This document shows positions 1 through 13,235 of a DNA stretch of 64,000 bases, piece after piece (the first letter of the stretch is position 1; each line of letters starts with the position of its first letter). Origin of the DNA: Owenia fusiformis (taxonomy: Eukaryota > Annelida > Polychaeta > Sabellida > Oweniidae). The position numbers were made by a program, and so were the translations under genes. Location: positions 9,848,349 through 9,912,348 of the forward strand of contig CAIIXF020000010.1 of assembly GCA_903813345.2 (NCBI GenBank), given 5' to 3'. A model generated the notes under the pieces. The model was given only the letters and a program-made list of their open reading frames with translations, was not told the origin of the DNA and searched no databases.

Positions 1-647
1 TCACACTAGATTTATGAGACATTTTTGGAACAAATGATGAAATCAAAACACAATTAGTCTGCGCAAATGGTATTAGAAACAAAACAAAAAATGCTGTGAC
101 ATTACACTTTTTAATACTGCATTGAATATTCAATTATGAATGAGTACAAAGGGAGATAAACAGGAATAACAAAATTTTTATTTCATCAATATCAATAAAA
201 ATACAAATGATATCATTTGAAGAATATAAATTTCCTATAATATTACCATGAAGATTAAATTCATTGTAACAAGTTATGATAAAAACAATAAACAACATCA
301 ATATGCCAAGATATGTACATAAGAGAATCCTGGTTTGAATCCATTTAACTTGATGTACTAACTGTATATAGCAGTACTATAGAATGCGTCGGTGTAAAAA
401 TCAACATAAATATCTGATACCTAAAATTCGATAACAAACATGATATCTAAATGCTGATATCAAATTATTTTAGAAAGCCATATCTTTGACAGAGAGTAAC
501 CACATTTATCATAAAAACAATATGTTTTCATTTAAGTAATGGCTAAAGAATGATAAAAATAATATCAAACTGTCAAATAGTCCAGGTAATAGGATTACAC
601 TTCAATATATTTTAAAATGTAATGGGCTCATTTTTGTACATTGTTCC
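1..647. other. AT-rich DNA with no recognised feature
   Basis: No coding signal, tandem repeat or inverted pair was recognised. It ends at the TTAA that flanks the next element. Confidence 0.5.
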
Positions 648-651
648 TTAA

Positions 652-1212
652 AGGGTTCTGATTAGCATCCCGTATAAAAACAATATGGCGGCTCCAGGCG
701 AAGCAACTGGATCAGTCCATTTTTAAGAAATAAGGGGAGTTCTGTAAAATCCAGTTTATTGAAATTGTCTTTGAGATAAAGTAATCCGTTTATAATGATT
801 TTGAAAACGTTATCCAAAGAGTGATTGCGTTCAAAGAATACATGTACAACAGCCAATATAAATCCTTGTATTAGAACTACTTTGTTTCATTTGTAGGATA
901 TTTCATATGCCAAGCTGTGTGCTATTACGTTATGGGGAAATTTAGATGCCAATTTTTCCTTATTATACACAAATAGAAGATCCTGAAATTTCACCCATAA
1001 ATGTGGAATTGATTTGTCAAAATAAAAATCACCCTTTTATAAATGTGTGACGATCTATAATATACTTATGCTATATAACAGTTAGAGGTGTTGACACAAC
1101 GACCTCGAACCTGTGAACCCTTGAGTATTATTCCCGGATCGGGCCTTTTATACTAAACGGTGAGCAACACCAGAAACGAGCGTTCGATTTGCTAAACGAC
1201 ATGCGTCACCCT
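652..1212 (+). mobile_element. piggyBac-like MITE, copy 1
   Basis: The element is bounded by TTAA on both sides (648-651 and 1213-1216). It starts AGGGTTCTG and ends GCGTCACCCT, so the terminal inverted repeat is roughly AGGGTNACG. The same two ends and parts of the interior recur at 46539-46911, also between TTAA sites, and the right end recurs at 30025-30119. TTAA target duplication is the hallmark of piggyBac transposons. There is no transposase inside, so this is a non-autonomous copy. Confidence 0.75.
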
Positions 1213-1405
1213 TTAAGTGAAAATATAAAATTTGAAATGTAATATTTGAGATGCAACACCAAGCACTGATCTTTGTTCCAGATGGCTGCCATATTAATTC
1301 ACCAATCAAAAGATCAGTCAGTATTTACATATATAAGGGATATGTACTGGGAGGTTTTGGATATGGGGTTTATCCAGAGGGAGATATGCATATCTACCTG
1401 AGGGA

Positions 1406-1587
1406 CCAAGTAGAGTTTTCTAATTTTCTTTCAATTTTTTTTAATTTTTTCAATTTTTTTTCACATTTTTTTTCGAAGCAAGAAGATATGCCCTGGAGCG
1501 GGAGATATGGAGGTTCAAGATATGGAAACCTCAAAATCAGGATACAGGATATATCTTACCAACTTATCTCCCTAAAACTCTACTTGG
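1406..1587. repeat. short foldback element
   Basis: A 14-bp perfect inverted pair, CCAAGTAGAGTTTT at 1406-1419 and its complement at 1574-1587, encloses a T-rich tract and several GATATGG-type words. It could be a small foldback MITE. Only one copy was noticed in the window. Confidence 0.5.
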
Positions 1588-1922
1588 CATAGGATAATAT
1601 AATAGGGCGTACAAGCCTGCATATAAAATCAAAATGCCAACCTACATGTATGACTAATCGCCCATACAAATGCATCGCTTAAATATTTTCTGTCTACATT
1701 TAGGTTGTGAAAAACATTGCAAGCTTCAACTCCCTATTATTACATATTAATTGTGGACCAATCGCTCTATCACTATTAAATAGAAAAAAAATTACATACA
1801 AAATGGATATTTTTCAAGATATGTTGTATCTATTTCATATTTCTTGTCATGGTGCCTTTGAATGTCATTAGATGTGATGGTGATAAACTTGATTTATATC
1901 ATTAATTAAAAATGTTGTAATA

Positions 1923-2975
1923 CAGTGAAACCTGTATATTCGAATGCCTGGCTAATTGAAACACATTAAAATCCAAATACATTTTCCAGCGCTATTTTTT
2001 CACCCATTGACTATCATGTTAAGAAGAACTTGAAATCTGAAAACCTCTTAATTCGAACAGTGAATACTCATATTTGAAAAATGAATCTGTCTAATCTCTG
2101 AACACTTTTCACAAAATATCACATATTTCTTACAAAATTGCTCAAATATTTTCAGTTTAAGTCTGATTTGTTATGATATCAAAATTAAATCTCTGAAAAT
2201 ATATCAAATGGTCTCAAATATAATGGGTCTAGCATGTCTGAATTTTGAAATGCTTTAAGCTATGCAGGGCTTGCATTAACGGCGTCCCGTACATGTTAAG
2301 GACTCAAAAATAATTTGGAGGACGCAAAAATTGAAAATATTTCCGTTTTTTGGACACAAATTTATTTTAGGACAATACTACAATGTGTTTACAACGATAC
2401 CTAGCAAAAACAAATAATTATGATCTCTCACCTTTATTTGAATCGTAAATAAGGCTCATCATGTTGAAAATTTACAAATAATCATGATTCTCTCGAATTT
2501 TTTCGACTTTGTTTATTTTTAGATTTGAAACCATGACACGCCACAGTTTTTCCTATTCAGAAACAAATATTAGGTTATTCATGAAATAAAATGCATTCAT
2601 TGTCGAATGAACGAACATGCATTTATTCAGTCCGTACTTAACGTTTACTTCCGTTTTAAATTCGCGGCAAGAAATCAAAAACTGAAAGGTGTTTTGGTAA
2701 AAAATGCTTTTAAAATAAAGTTATACCTCAAAACAGGCTAGAAATAGGGGACACACTTTTTTAAAAAAATTGCGTCCTTGGGACTCACAAATTTTCTAAC
2801 CTAATGCAAGCGCTGGCTATGTGTTCAATAGAAATATAAACATTCATTGAGAATTCATTAATATTTCTTCAAAATCCAGAATCTTGCAGGTGCAAAAACC
2901 TCGAAATCCAAATATCTCCCAATCCAATCACTTTTAGCTGGTTCCAAAAGCAATCCGATTAGCCAGGTTTTACTG
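1923..2975. mobile_element. pogo/Tigger-like non-autonomous element
   Basis: Ends are CAGTGAAACCTG at 1923 and CCAGGTTTTACTG ending at 2975, flanked by TA on both sides (1921-1922 and 2976-2977). The inverted region extends inward through words such as GCCTGGCTAAT near the left and ATTAGCCAGG near the right. CAGTAAAACC-type ends with a TA target are typical of pogo/Tigger elements in the Tc1/mariner superfamily. No transposase frame is left. About half of the length is a second element inserted at 2265-2815. Confidence 0.7.
2265..2815. mobile_element. hAT-like MITE nested in the pogo-like element
   Basis: Left end CAGGGCTTGCATTA and right end TAATGCAAGCGCTG are inverted repeats with one mismatch. 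The 6 bp GCTATG occurs immediately on both sides (2259-2264 and 2816-2821), which is the expected target-site duplication. Inner words GGACTCAAAAAT and ATTTTC continue the inverted match loosely. CAG/CTG ends fit hAT elements. No open frame inside. The insertion interrupts, and is therefore younger than, the surrounding element. Confidence 0.75.
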
Positions 2976-2977
2976 TA

Positions 2978-4260
2978 CCTATAACCAGACAACTTTGATT
3001 TATCAGAGTCTCTCTTTATCTAAAGCTTCCAAGGGAAAGTACAGACTGTGGATCCGACGATGCTACTACTGTTATTTACGTTTTCCTACTGTCAAAGCCT
3101 ATTTCCCCTGGCTTACTTCTAACAAATGGGCATTCTATTACCATATAAGGAGATTCTTATTTTTCATCGAAGTTCTATATTAACCCTAACCCTGATCAAA
3201 CTCAAACTAACTTATTAAATCAGTTTTTTTCTCAGAATTAGGTTAATATTAGAACTTATATGGAATCAACGATGCATGTCTATCATAACATTAAAAGATA
3301 TTAGAACCGTATACCTGGATTGTGATATAGACAGAAGAAATCATGAAAAAATAACGAGATAAGTTGAAACATATTGATATCAATTAATAATATCTTCTGA
3401 CACTTGAATTCAACTCATGAACACAATTATACAACTATTTTATCAAGTCAATTATTTATTTAGAGGTGAGAAAAACACAATCCATCGTATTTGCAATAAT
3501 TATTTCAATATAAATCGTATTCTAATATTCATTCAGATTCAGTGAAATGTCAGTGAAATCCCTAAACTACAATACATTGGACTGTATTTCGCAGACAACT
3601 GATTGTGCATCCTCCGATCACAGGGCTTCAAAATCCAGAATACATTCTTTCTTTTTACCCCTTGCTATAAACAGTCAGCATTTCCCCGATTAAGAACTCG
3701 CAATCTGATTGGCTGTCGTAACACTGCGACAGAAATCATGTATAAGTCATTGCGCATAATAAGATCATGTGATTCAGTTTAATCGTGCACTTCCAAATTG
3801 GTTATAGCAGGGGGAAGGAGGTACGGATTCTGGATACCTGCTTAAGTTTGATCTTGCAATCTGCAAATAATTTCAAGTTGAAGGGACAAGCGGTTCTCCT
3901 GGAATTTTAATGATAAAACTTATGTGGTGCCCGCACACCCACCAAGACACATGCACAGCCAGCAGCATAAAACAATCACAATGTAGTACTTTAATATCAG
4001 AATATAATAAGTTAGAAAACAGCAACTCCGCCAAGTAGCAAATCCCACCAAACCAAAAAATCTTTTTAATAAATAGTGGCCATCATGAAAAATTCTTCTC
4101 AATCAGAGCTCCTTTGTCCCTAGGCATCAGCATATAAAGTTTGAACCAAATCAGTCCACTGGTATCTGAGTTGATTGAGGTTTTTACATGGTTTTGAAGT
4201 ATCAATCGGTAAGTATTATATGGACATTTCACAAACAAAATCAAAGTAATTAATTTAAAG
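2978..4260. other. intergenic DNA with one small inverted element
   Basis: Mostly featureless AT-rich DNA. Positions 3632-3670 and 3802-3835 form an imperfect inverted pair (ATCCAGAATAC...TTGCTATAA against its complement), enclosing about 130 bp with a GATTGGCTG CCAAT-type word. This may be a MITE of roughly 205 bp; no second copy was seen. Confidence 0.4.
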
Positions 4261-4267
4261 TAAATAC

Positions 4268-4300
4268 AGGGTGGGCCAAAAAAAGTTCACCCTTTTTCAT
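4268..4300 (+). mobile_element. isolated DNA-transposon end (CAGGGTGGGCC type)
   Basis: The word ACAGGGTGGGCCA followed by A-rich sequence resembles a mariner-type terminal repeat. A similar end occurs at about 50278. No complementary mate was found nearby for either, so these are probably truncated copies. Confidence 0.35.
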
Positions 4301-4686
4301 TTTAATCTCATTTTTTTATTTTTGATGCAATCCCTTAAAAAATTGATATGTAGATAACTGAGACATTTCTAAACAAGGTCGATATATAACATTAGGTGTG
4401 TCTTTGGCTGTTTTGTTTTTAAAGTAAATGTTCAATATGTCTCAATTTTAGTTCAGTCTACTTTGGCTATTACCAATTGTTACTAATCTCATCTTCAATG
4501 ATTCACTAGACGTGGTTTGCATTAACACAGCATTAAATGCTCCATCAACTGTTTTTAATGCAGGAAGTCATAAATGATAACATGATAAAACTACTATGAA
4601 AAAACATACGTAATTAACAACAACTTCACTACAGTACAGTTAAGTTTGTTAGGTGAAGGTAAAATATATGATATAATTTTTGATTA

Positions 4687-4840
4687 TTTATAGATGTAAC
4701 AGGTCAATTGTATATTGATTAGTATCGTTAATGAAAATACTGAATGGATTCCTGCAATAAGGGCTGATGTGAAAAAGTCAATTCACCCAAGTAGGGATCG
4801 AACCCACGACCCCTCTTTATAGATGTTACTGGTCAATTGT
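4687..4840 (-). mobile_element. tRNA-related SINE fragment with long target duplication
   Basis: On the minus strand the word GGGTTCGATCCC, inside GTCGTGGGTTCGATCCC, matches a tRNA T-arm / pol III B box. The roughly 105-bp segment is flanked by 25-bp direct repeats (4687-4711 and 4816-4840) differing at two positions and containing GGTCAATTGT. Such long flanking duplications are typical of LINE-driven insertion. A clear A box is not visible, so the copy looks 5'-truncated. It is not a functional tRNA gene. Confidence 0.55.
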
Positions 4841-5030
4841 CAGGGTAGCCACACAAAGTTGAAAAATAAATTCAAGAGATTTCCAGAAAATTCCAGAGTC
4901 AAAATGGCATATATCGGGGCAATATTTTATGACAAGGATGTGTAATATTTAACATTAAATGGCCTCCAAACCTTCCATCACAACCATCCATTCTACAATA
5001 TTCTGATACCTTTTTATTTCAAACATTAAC

Positions 5031-5100
5031 AAGGCATAAACATGCAAAATGTCACCACCTACCATTAGTTACAGATGGAGAATGTTGACCATTGAACATG
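5031..5100 (+). repeat. GTCACCACC foldback family, partial copy
   Basis: It carries the words GCATAAACATGCAAAATGTC, ACCACCTACCATT and GTTACAGA, shared with copies at 33205, 50632, 53517, 54153 and 55165. Only the left half is clear. A weaker left half is also seen at 15871-15925. Confidence 0.5.
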
Positions 5101-8100
5101 GATTTTCTGCCCTAAAATCTTGTCTGTAAAGTTAAGTCCACTCATTTCAAGCAAAACCATTTCATGGATTGATCTGATTTTTAAAGGCTATTGTTGGTAT
5201 GAAAGCGTGCAGTGGTTTAAAACTGAAAAAAAAAAAAATCTTCACGCAGAGATTTAATTGTAGAAGCTCTGTCAAAATGACCCCCCCCCCCCCAGGAAAG
5301 TTTTCTCTCTGAAACTTTTTATAGGCATCAGGTAGAGTCTTCAAATTCTCAGTAGCTGAAGCTACAGATATAACAAATAGACAATAGACAAAATCGAAAA
5401 AAGCTAGCACTAATTTTATGGTACATGTTGTCTTATACAAAGGCCGATCCAGTTCTGATATAAATGCTGTTTCCTTTTCTTAAGAAAAGGAAATCACTTT
5501 AAATTTTTACACAATTTATATAATTCATATGGCTATACAGCAGGGAAATTTCAGAGTGATTAATTGATAGAACTTTCTGTAATACAAACAGGGGTCCAAA
5601 CAAAGTCCAAGGGGCATTATCTGGGAAGTATGGAGAATGCCCTAATATCCATCTGTCCTAATACCTACATATTTAACTTGTTGCTGATGATATTGCAGAT
5701 CATGCCAGATTTGTGACATGCTGTGTTGTCCTATTCAAACATGATTGAATCTGTTAGGTCGGTTTTTTCTGAATTGCTTTACATAGATGAATTGAAAGCT
5801 GTAAGTGTCTCATGCCTTGTCTTAAGTATCATGCAGCATTCATGTTTTCCGCATCAAACAGGATGTATAATGATTTCACACTTATGAGAAGAGGACATTA
5901 ACAGCAGTTATTGTTAAAACAGACATTTGTAGAATTACGTAACCTTGTAATGGGGTTTGGATCATTTGTTCGAAAGAAACCCAATCTTAAACTTCACAAA
6001 TTTTACCCTGTCCTGCTATAGCTTTATTGAGGTTACCATAGCAACCATAACTTCAGAAATATTCATTACCAGCATCTAAATTTTTTATATCCTATGAGGG
6101 AATACATGACCCAGTTACTCTAAAAATATTGTGGAAATTGGATGATAAACTTTTAAGTAAGAGAATTTTTAGCAGAACTTCTGGATCGACCTAGTATATA
6201 CAATTTGTATAAAGATCAGTATATCCATACATGTTAAAATCATGTTAAAGCATTCTAGTCTGATATTTGACATGTGACATGAAGAAAAAGACTCGTTAAC
6301 AAACAAAAAAAGAAAGATTGACACCGTGACATTAGACACAGTGTTAATTGAGCTCTTATCATAAATGCAATAATTTCACTTGCGTGTGGCACGAAATATT
6401 CTGATTGACAATAAAAAGAAGAGTGACAGCAAATGAACTTCCTCATCAGAGTAGTAAATTGTGCGCTTGTGTTAATTCAAACATAATTTACCTGTTTACT
6501 CCATATCAAGGTTAATGTGACATATCCAGACACTTAGGGGAGGTTTCAAAAGTTTGATTTTGATATTCGATTGAAAACTAAATAAATCTAGTTAGGGGGA
6601 GGGGGTTTAAAGCCACAAATTACGAAAGGAATTAACAAACTCTAAATTGTTTTTAGAAATAACTCAATAATCAAATTCTCCAACCTGAAGTCAGTAATCA
6701 ACTTTCATGATATTTAGTTTTGGCGCATGGCGTCAAAATTATTCATTTTCCGATTCAACATCGAACTTTTGATGCCTACTCTTAAGATGAGTAATTTTTA
6801 TCTTGGATTTTGATGCAATTTGTTTATCAAACATTCTGCATAATGAAATCTGCATTAAAAAGTAGAAAGATTTTCTTTGCAAAATTTGGTGTGTACCAAA
6901 GAGAAAAATAATGATTATGGTTAAGCTGACTGAGCTTGCATTCAGGAATGCAAATAGCGGCTACTGGATTTACCTATTAATTTTCATAAATTAACCCATC
7001 ATTTTGAAGTTGTAATTACGAACAGCCACAACGTGAAACACTATTTTCTAAGCACTACTAAGAAAGAATACTTAATGTCTTATCCATAAGTAATAAGCAC
7101 TACTAACTACTAATTCTCAGGAATAAAAAGTTCACACTTATCATACCTATTGAGAGATAAATATTGCTTATCCTCGGCCCAGGTACGTCTTATCCGTGTG
7201 TCATGTGACTGCTGCGTTAATTAACTAAGTAAAGCATTTCAATTTAAGTGTGTTATGTTTGCATGCAGCAAGCATTTAATCATTTTTGATTTTTGATTAA
7301 AAATAACTCCTTTGGATCAAATATTTAAATTCTACTAGAGTGCGGGGAGTGGAAACAAGTCTCCATTCAAGCACTGAATATCAAAAGAAAGATTTCAGGA
7401 CCCCTTAACTTCACTCCCGGACTTTTCTATTCAACACCACCCATCCCCCTTCCCCAATTATCCCTAATGATCCCAGAATGTTCGTTTCTGTGCCCCCTGT
7501 CCATGGCCAGTAATTAATCTATGTGTATATTGTCTCCCTCCAAAAGGTAGGAAAACCAGATGCAGACATAAACATTGACAAGGTGAGGGGATTTAAATAT
7601 AAAAATAGTCTTGTTTTTGGCTCTGACTTAAATATCTTGACACTGTTTAACGAAGCCGGTTTAAGGAATGAGAGGCAGAAATAATTCCTAGATGATCTTT
7701 CTTTACTGTAATTAAGATGCTACTTAACCGCAATTTTAAAAGGGATTAAGTTATTTACCTTGTGATAATTTAATACTACTTATTGATTGGTTTGCCAAAT
7801 ATAATACCCCGTATAAGACCCTTGTCTCTGATTGTAAAACATCTGTATGCACCAAATCCGAGGAATATTACATTATGTGAAACAATTCCAAAAAGTTTTG
7901 TCTTGAACTCAATCAAATAGCAATATATTTCAACATGTAGAAATTATTTATTAACATAATGTCGGGCACTATAGGTTAAAGGGTTTTCAGTTTTGCTCTT
8001 TTTGTGTCACGCTTGAATTGTGTGCTTTATTTATTTGGGATTTGAATTTGGAAAGGTGAATTCACGATCAATAAAGTTTATAATATCATTCATTAACCAA

Positions 8101-9322
8101 TACATCGAGGCAAAGCCACCTTTCAAATACATCATCTATTATGCATGTCCATTTGTAGCAATCACACGGCCCATACCACTAGGGGTATGTAGATGTTAAT
8201 GAATGGGAAATTTTCATCTTTTTATTTTTATGTTTTCATTAAACAGCCAGAAAAAACTATTTTTCATTTCCCAAGGAATTTAAAATGTATCTAATATATT
8301 ATACAATCAGACAATCAGTTTGGCTATTCTAATCTGTTATGAAAGGCCATTTGTTTTTTTTCCACTACAGGATGTTTCTTCAGAAGTTAATTAATTGTTT
8401 ATCTTAGTGTTTAGATGCATTGTCCCTTGACGCTTTCATGAAATAAATGAACTTTGTGATGGACTACAATTGTATATTTTTACAGGAACAGTTATTTTTA
8501 TCACCAAAGTAGAGCACTTGTTACATTATTTTCATTTTAGGTCTCTCTTATTAGTTGCATTGCAGAAGTCTAATATTATTCTCTCCGTGTGCCGAATGTA
8601 CTTATACCCGTAGCCAAGGGCTGGGGTGGTTCAAGGAGTGCGAGAATTGGAATTGAATACAAAATAAATACGTAACATATAAATATATAAGTACATAATA
8701 TCTAGCCAAGTCTTCTTGCATTTTCTGAACTTCAAATGCGCCTTTTGATGTGTGGTAACAAAATACTAAATAAATATTTATGTTACTCCAGCTTGTTTTC
8801 ATATTAATTTGGCAATAAAACATGTATAAAGAGATAGCAAATTGTGCACAACCCCAATCCCTTCCCCGATCTGGTCGCGTTTACTATGTATGTTATAATG
8901 TGTAAAAGTAATTTGTAATAAAGACAATAATGCCCCCCCCCCCCTATTGCAACCATCTTCGTTCACTCGGCTCCCGTCGATGAACACAGTTAAGACCGAG
9001 CGTGCGATGTATTGCAACATTTTGTCAATTAATGGCATTGGCCCGGGGTATCAACACACATTTGATTGAAATAATTCAAACCAAAGTTCCAAATGAATAA
9101 AGAACGTGAAGGTTCTGTTTGACATTCGAACAAAAATTTATCCAGTCAAACTCAAACTAAGCGAACCCCGATTTCAGTTCTAAATATTTCACTTGAAACG
9201 ATTTAGCCAACATGATACAATATGACATTTGATTAATTATACATGTATAAAGCCAATTATTATCAAAACCCATAAATGCTCACAATATAAATATAGTTTT
9301 ATTTATGGCCAATAACAGATAT
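5101..9322. other. long non-coding stretch
   Basis: No coding exon recognised. Small features: an A run near 5225 and a C run at about 5280-5294; a perfect 24-bp palindrome at 5470-5493 centred on CTTAAG; a G-rich run near 6595-6607; a C run near 8934-8944. Part of 7.6-8.5 kb resembles 12.26-13.16 kb in patches, in a different order. The reading frames present are short and have no recognisable motifs. Confidence 0.4.
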
Positions 9323-9608
9323 CAGGGGCGTAGCCAGCTTTCAGTCAGGGGGGGGGGGGGGTGCGATCGCCAAAAAGATTTCGGGTTTCAGTCGGGGGGG
9401 GGGGGGGTGCGATTGTGACATAATTGGGGGGTGCGATTGTGACATAAACCAGCCAAAAAATGATTTTTATATTGAATTTTACAAAATTAGATGCAACTTC
9501 ATTCCAAATTGAGCTAGAAGCTTCAAATAAAAAGCTTTAAAGTTCTTTTTCTCCTCTTTCTCAGGGTCTTATTCTTATTCGCAACCCCCCCCCCTGGCTA
9601 AGCCTATG
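9323..9608 (+). mobile_element. hAT-like MITE with G/C homopolymers, copy 1
   Basis: It starts CAGGGGCGTAGCCAG and ends CTGGCTAAGCCTATG, with the 5-bp duplication GATAT on both sides (9318-9322 and 9609-9613). G runs of 10 or more sit near the left end and a C run near the right end, so the two ends can pair. Related copies: 13236-13451, 40632-40837, 57565-57727 and a single end at 20211-20260. The CAG...CTG ends and 5-bp duplication fit a hAT subgroup. Confidence 0.7.
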
Positions 9609-9636
9609 GATATTTAGACAAGTTTCAAATAAATAA

Positions 9637-9912
9637 CCTAGCAACCAACCACGCAAGCAACCAAGCAAGCAAGCAAACGACCATCAAAGCAAGCAGGAAA
9701 CTAAGCAAGTAAAAAAAACATGCAACTTACAAATAAAGCAAGCAAACAACCGACAAACCAACCAATCAAGTAACTAATCAAACTCTATTCCAGCAAAGAA
9801 ACCAAGGAAGTAACTAAGCAACAAAGAAAGAATGTAAGCAAGTAAACGGTCAATCAAGCAATCAATCGTGCAGATAAGCAAGCAAACAAACAATCTACCA
9901 TCCAAGCAACTA
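9637..9912 (+). repeat. degenerate tetranucleotide repeat (AAGC/AACC)n
   Basis: A run of words such as AAGCAAGCAAAC and AACCAACCA, interrupted and drifting, over about 275 bp. It has the appearance of an old microsatellite. It abuts the preceding element within 30 bp. Confidence 0.75.
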
Positions 9913-12900
9913 ATTAACATAATTCAATAAGATTAAAATTAAACCTTGCGCACATTTTCTCTACGGGGGGCGTACGGTGGCCGGAGCTTCAAAAAACTAG
10001 ATACACGTTGAAAGTTTCAAAGTGCAAAATGTAGCTCTGTGCTTAATTTTGGTTATGTTTAAGATGAAACTTTTCAGATTTGCTTCACTTAATGCATATC
10101 CCCAGGATTTCAAAATACGATACATCTGTATGTATTACAATTGGAGACAGATTTCTAATACTTGTCCAATCAATCAGTGATATCAATTTCATTGTTTTCA
10201 TAACTGGGAATGTTTAACTTGATTACAGGAGATCGGCTAGGAATTGTTTTTCAGGCTGAGATTCGAAGAGGCACTTTTAAGTAACGCCTCCTGGCGACTT
10301 AAGAATCTGATAGAGCCCATGATTACATTTATCAATCACAGAAATGAAACACATTGGAGCATACACGAAGTTAAATAATTTGGGATGGGAGGGGGGTAGT
10401 GAACACACGGGATACTGAATTCTTCCTCTTAAACATAAACTTAAACGTCAGTGCTTGAATGAAGGCTTCAACTGAAGTTTTTCAATTGACTTTGTCATAA
10501 CATCTTATTATAATACACTGGATATTATGTAAAAGTATTGATGTGTATTTCGTACTCCTGACAATCGAATTTCATATCAAACATTTGCAATATAGTTTTA
10601 CAGTGGTATTAATTACAGTGTTATTGCTTCAATAAATGCAACACATTTACCAGATTTTAGATTGGACTTTCTACACGATGATAAAATATTTTGGTGATAT
10701 TCTTTTCGATAAAACCCAATCACAAATCTCATGGCATCGACTTTATTAATCATACATGTATCTGCACATGTGAAAATGATCTTGCATGTAGAAATTTCAT
10801 TATATGTAACCCCCCACAGCTCCCTCCCGACCTGTAGGATTAAAATGGAATAAGTGATTGATCATTGATCTGATAAGCCACTTATATGCAAGATTATTAA
10901 TTTTAAAAATAGACCAACTTGATATTGTTTAAAGTTAGTTTTAACATATTTTCCATCGATATACGGTAGCATAGAAATAAACATGTGACTTTTTCCAGGG
11001 GCTGTTTGGCATTTTGAAGACAATCCTTTTGTTTCTTGTCACTTTTTAATGTGTTAATTTTCAGCATTAAGTGTTAACGTTCGGCGGTTGGGATTTGGCG
11101 TTTGTTAAAAATCGCAGGTCGTTCATTGCATCAATAGAAATATGTCGAGTCAGGGTTTGATTTTGCAAGTATAAGGGTATCATTTTCAGCAGAGATTATT
11201 ATTTAAGACTTCATTATTTTTCTAATCCTCATTACATGAACTTTAGATTAAACAAATGATCGAAGGATGGCTTTTTGCACCACTGTTGAATCGGGGAATG
11301 ATTGTGCAGCAAATCTTGAGCATTCACCAACAAATGCGCGATTACCATTTTGTTTTACATGTAAATCATACTAGTTATTCAAGACCCTGTACAATCCACT
11401 TTAACAACTGTCAGGAGGGCTTGTAACTCGATTTAATCATACAGGGTATTTATTGAGAGGGGTTCCGGGGGATATTGGTTATATACCAAGGGCAATGTGT
11501 TAAGTTTGAAGAAAAGTTTAAGGTTTATTCAATAAAAAAGAGATTATAACACATCAATTACACAATCACACCAATTCGTGTGATTTAGCTGGGAATGCCT
11601 TTTGTGAATATGTACATGTATATTGTGTGAAGGAAAAAAGATCGTCTGCGTCTAACAGGTAATTACAGTAGCAATGTTTTTCTAGATACTTAACTGCAGG
11701 TGATCAAAGATGTCAAATCATGGGAACCAAAAGTATAATCTCATGAAAGTTTAAACGCTTTAAATTACAATATTCAAATGCTTTTGCTTTAAACTATTGA
11801 TTCGTGCTCTTGTGCTAAAATTTCACTATGTTGCCATTTGAAATAGGTAATTGGTATCTTCCGAATTTCCATATTTTCAAATAAGTCAGACTATGACTAA
11901 AGGAAAATAACTAGAATCAAACCCCCAAACTGGCCCCTGGCATTCTTAATGACTTGATTTCAAATATTAATATACAAGAAACAAACTGGAGACATAAATA
12001 AGATCGGGTATGGGAGATGAGGCGTGAGTAAATGGGACATTGTATGCCCCTCTGTAACAGACCTTCAATACAAACTTGTTTCAAATCCCGGGTTTCAAAT
12101 CACACTAATAGTTTTAAAATGTACAATTTAAGCAGTTTATTCTAACCAAACCTGTAATCCTTTAGTTTCTTCAGGAATTTGCAAAAGGAAGTATTTGAAT
12201 TTTTTATTAGGCTCAGCATTATTTTGCAACCAAGATTTATTCATTTATATTGTATTTAGAAAAATAGTATTTCAATCAGACAGACGTTCTAATGAGTTAG
12301 GAAAATACATTTGTCCATTTCCTCTCAGGAAGTTTTCAAAATTAATCTAGTCGATTTGTTTATTTTAGTGTTTAGCATTGTTTTTCATAACTTGACGCTT
12401 CCATGAATAGAATGACTTTGAAATTAGATTTTTTATAATTTTAGCTTTTACACGGACATAATTATTGTATATTTCTACATGAACGTCGCCCCCCCCCCAA
12501 AATTACAGATATACAACTTTGGGTTGAGAGACAGGCCTGATGGTGCATCGGGGATGGTAACAATGTGGTTTATACAATCATTAAAACACTGCAATGTTTG
12601 TAGAATGAAAATATTAAGTCATGCATTGGTCAATATTGAATTTAAACTGGCGGGGATTAAACAAAACGCCAGATCGTTGATTGTCTTACTGGCTTGCTTG
12701 AAGATAATGCACGATTAAAATAGCATTGATTTCTTCTTAATCAGATGGATAAGCTTATTGTTTTCTCTAATTAAAAGGCGGCTTTAAGTTACTTTTACAG
12801 GATTTGCAAATTCGCAATCAGACTGGCTTATTTTAATCCGGTTTATTTGGTGTTTGATTTCGACTCTAACTGAAATAATTTATCACAAATAATGGATAAG

Positions 12901-13235
12901 CAAACAGAGACCGGTTTAAAAATGAGAATAGAGGCAAAAATAACTCTATTCATAAACTGTAATTAAAACCCAGGAGCAATTCTAGACTGTTAGATAATCT
13001 TTTCTGTAATCAAGGTGATGTTGGTATACGTCCGCAGTTAAAAAACAAAGACTATATAGCAATTAATCCTTTTGTTATCATTAAATGTTAGATTCTTATT
13101 ATTTTTGTTGGACAATGTTAAAACTTCTGTCTCCGATTGTTATGCAGGCATGTGTATGAAAAAGAGAGTTTCGTCTTCTTATAGTTTATAACTAGACTCT
13201 GTACGCATGGTAATAGTGCCCCTATTATCCATGTT
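9913..13235. other. long non-coding stretch
   Basis: No coding exon recognised. Short G or C runs occur near 9966, 10391 and 12489. Segments 12.26-12.49 kb and 12.84-13.16 kb look related to 8.30-8.49 kb and 7.60-7.87 kb respectively (for example TAGTGTTTAG...TTGACGCTT in both), suggesting an old local rearranged duplication. Confidence 0.35.

Noticed and set aside
4786-4812. tRNA gene on the minus strand
   Set aside because: Only a T-arm/B-box-like word is present; no acceptor stem, anticodon arm or A box could be assembled, and the segment is flanked by target duplications.
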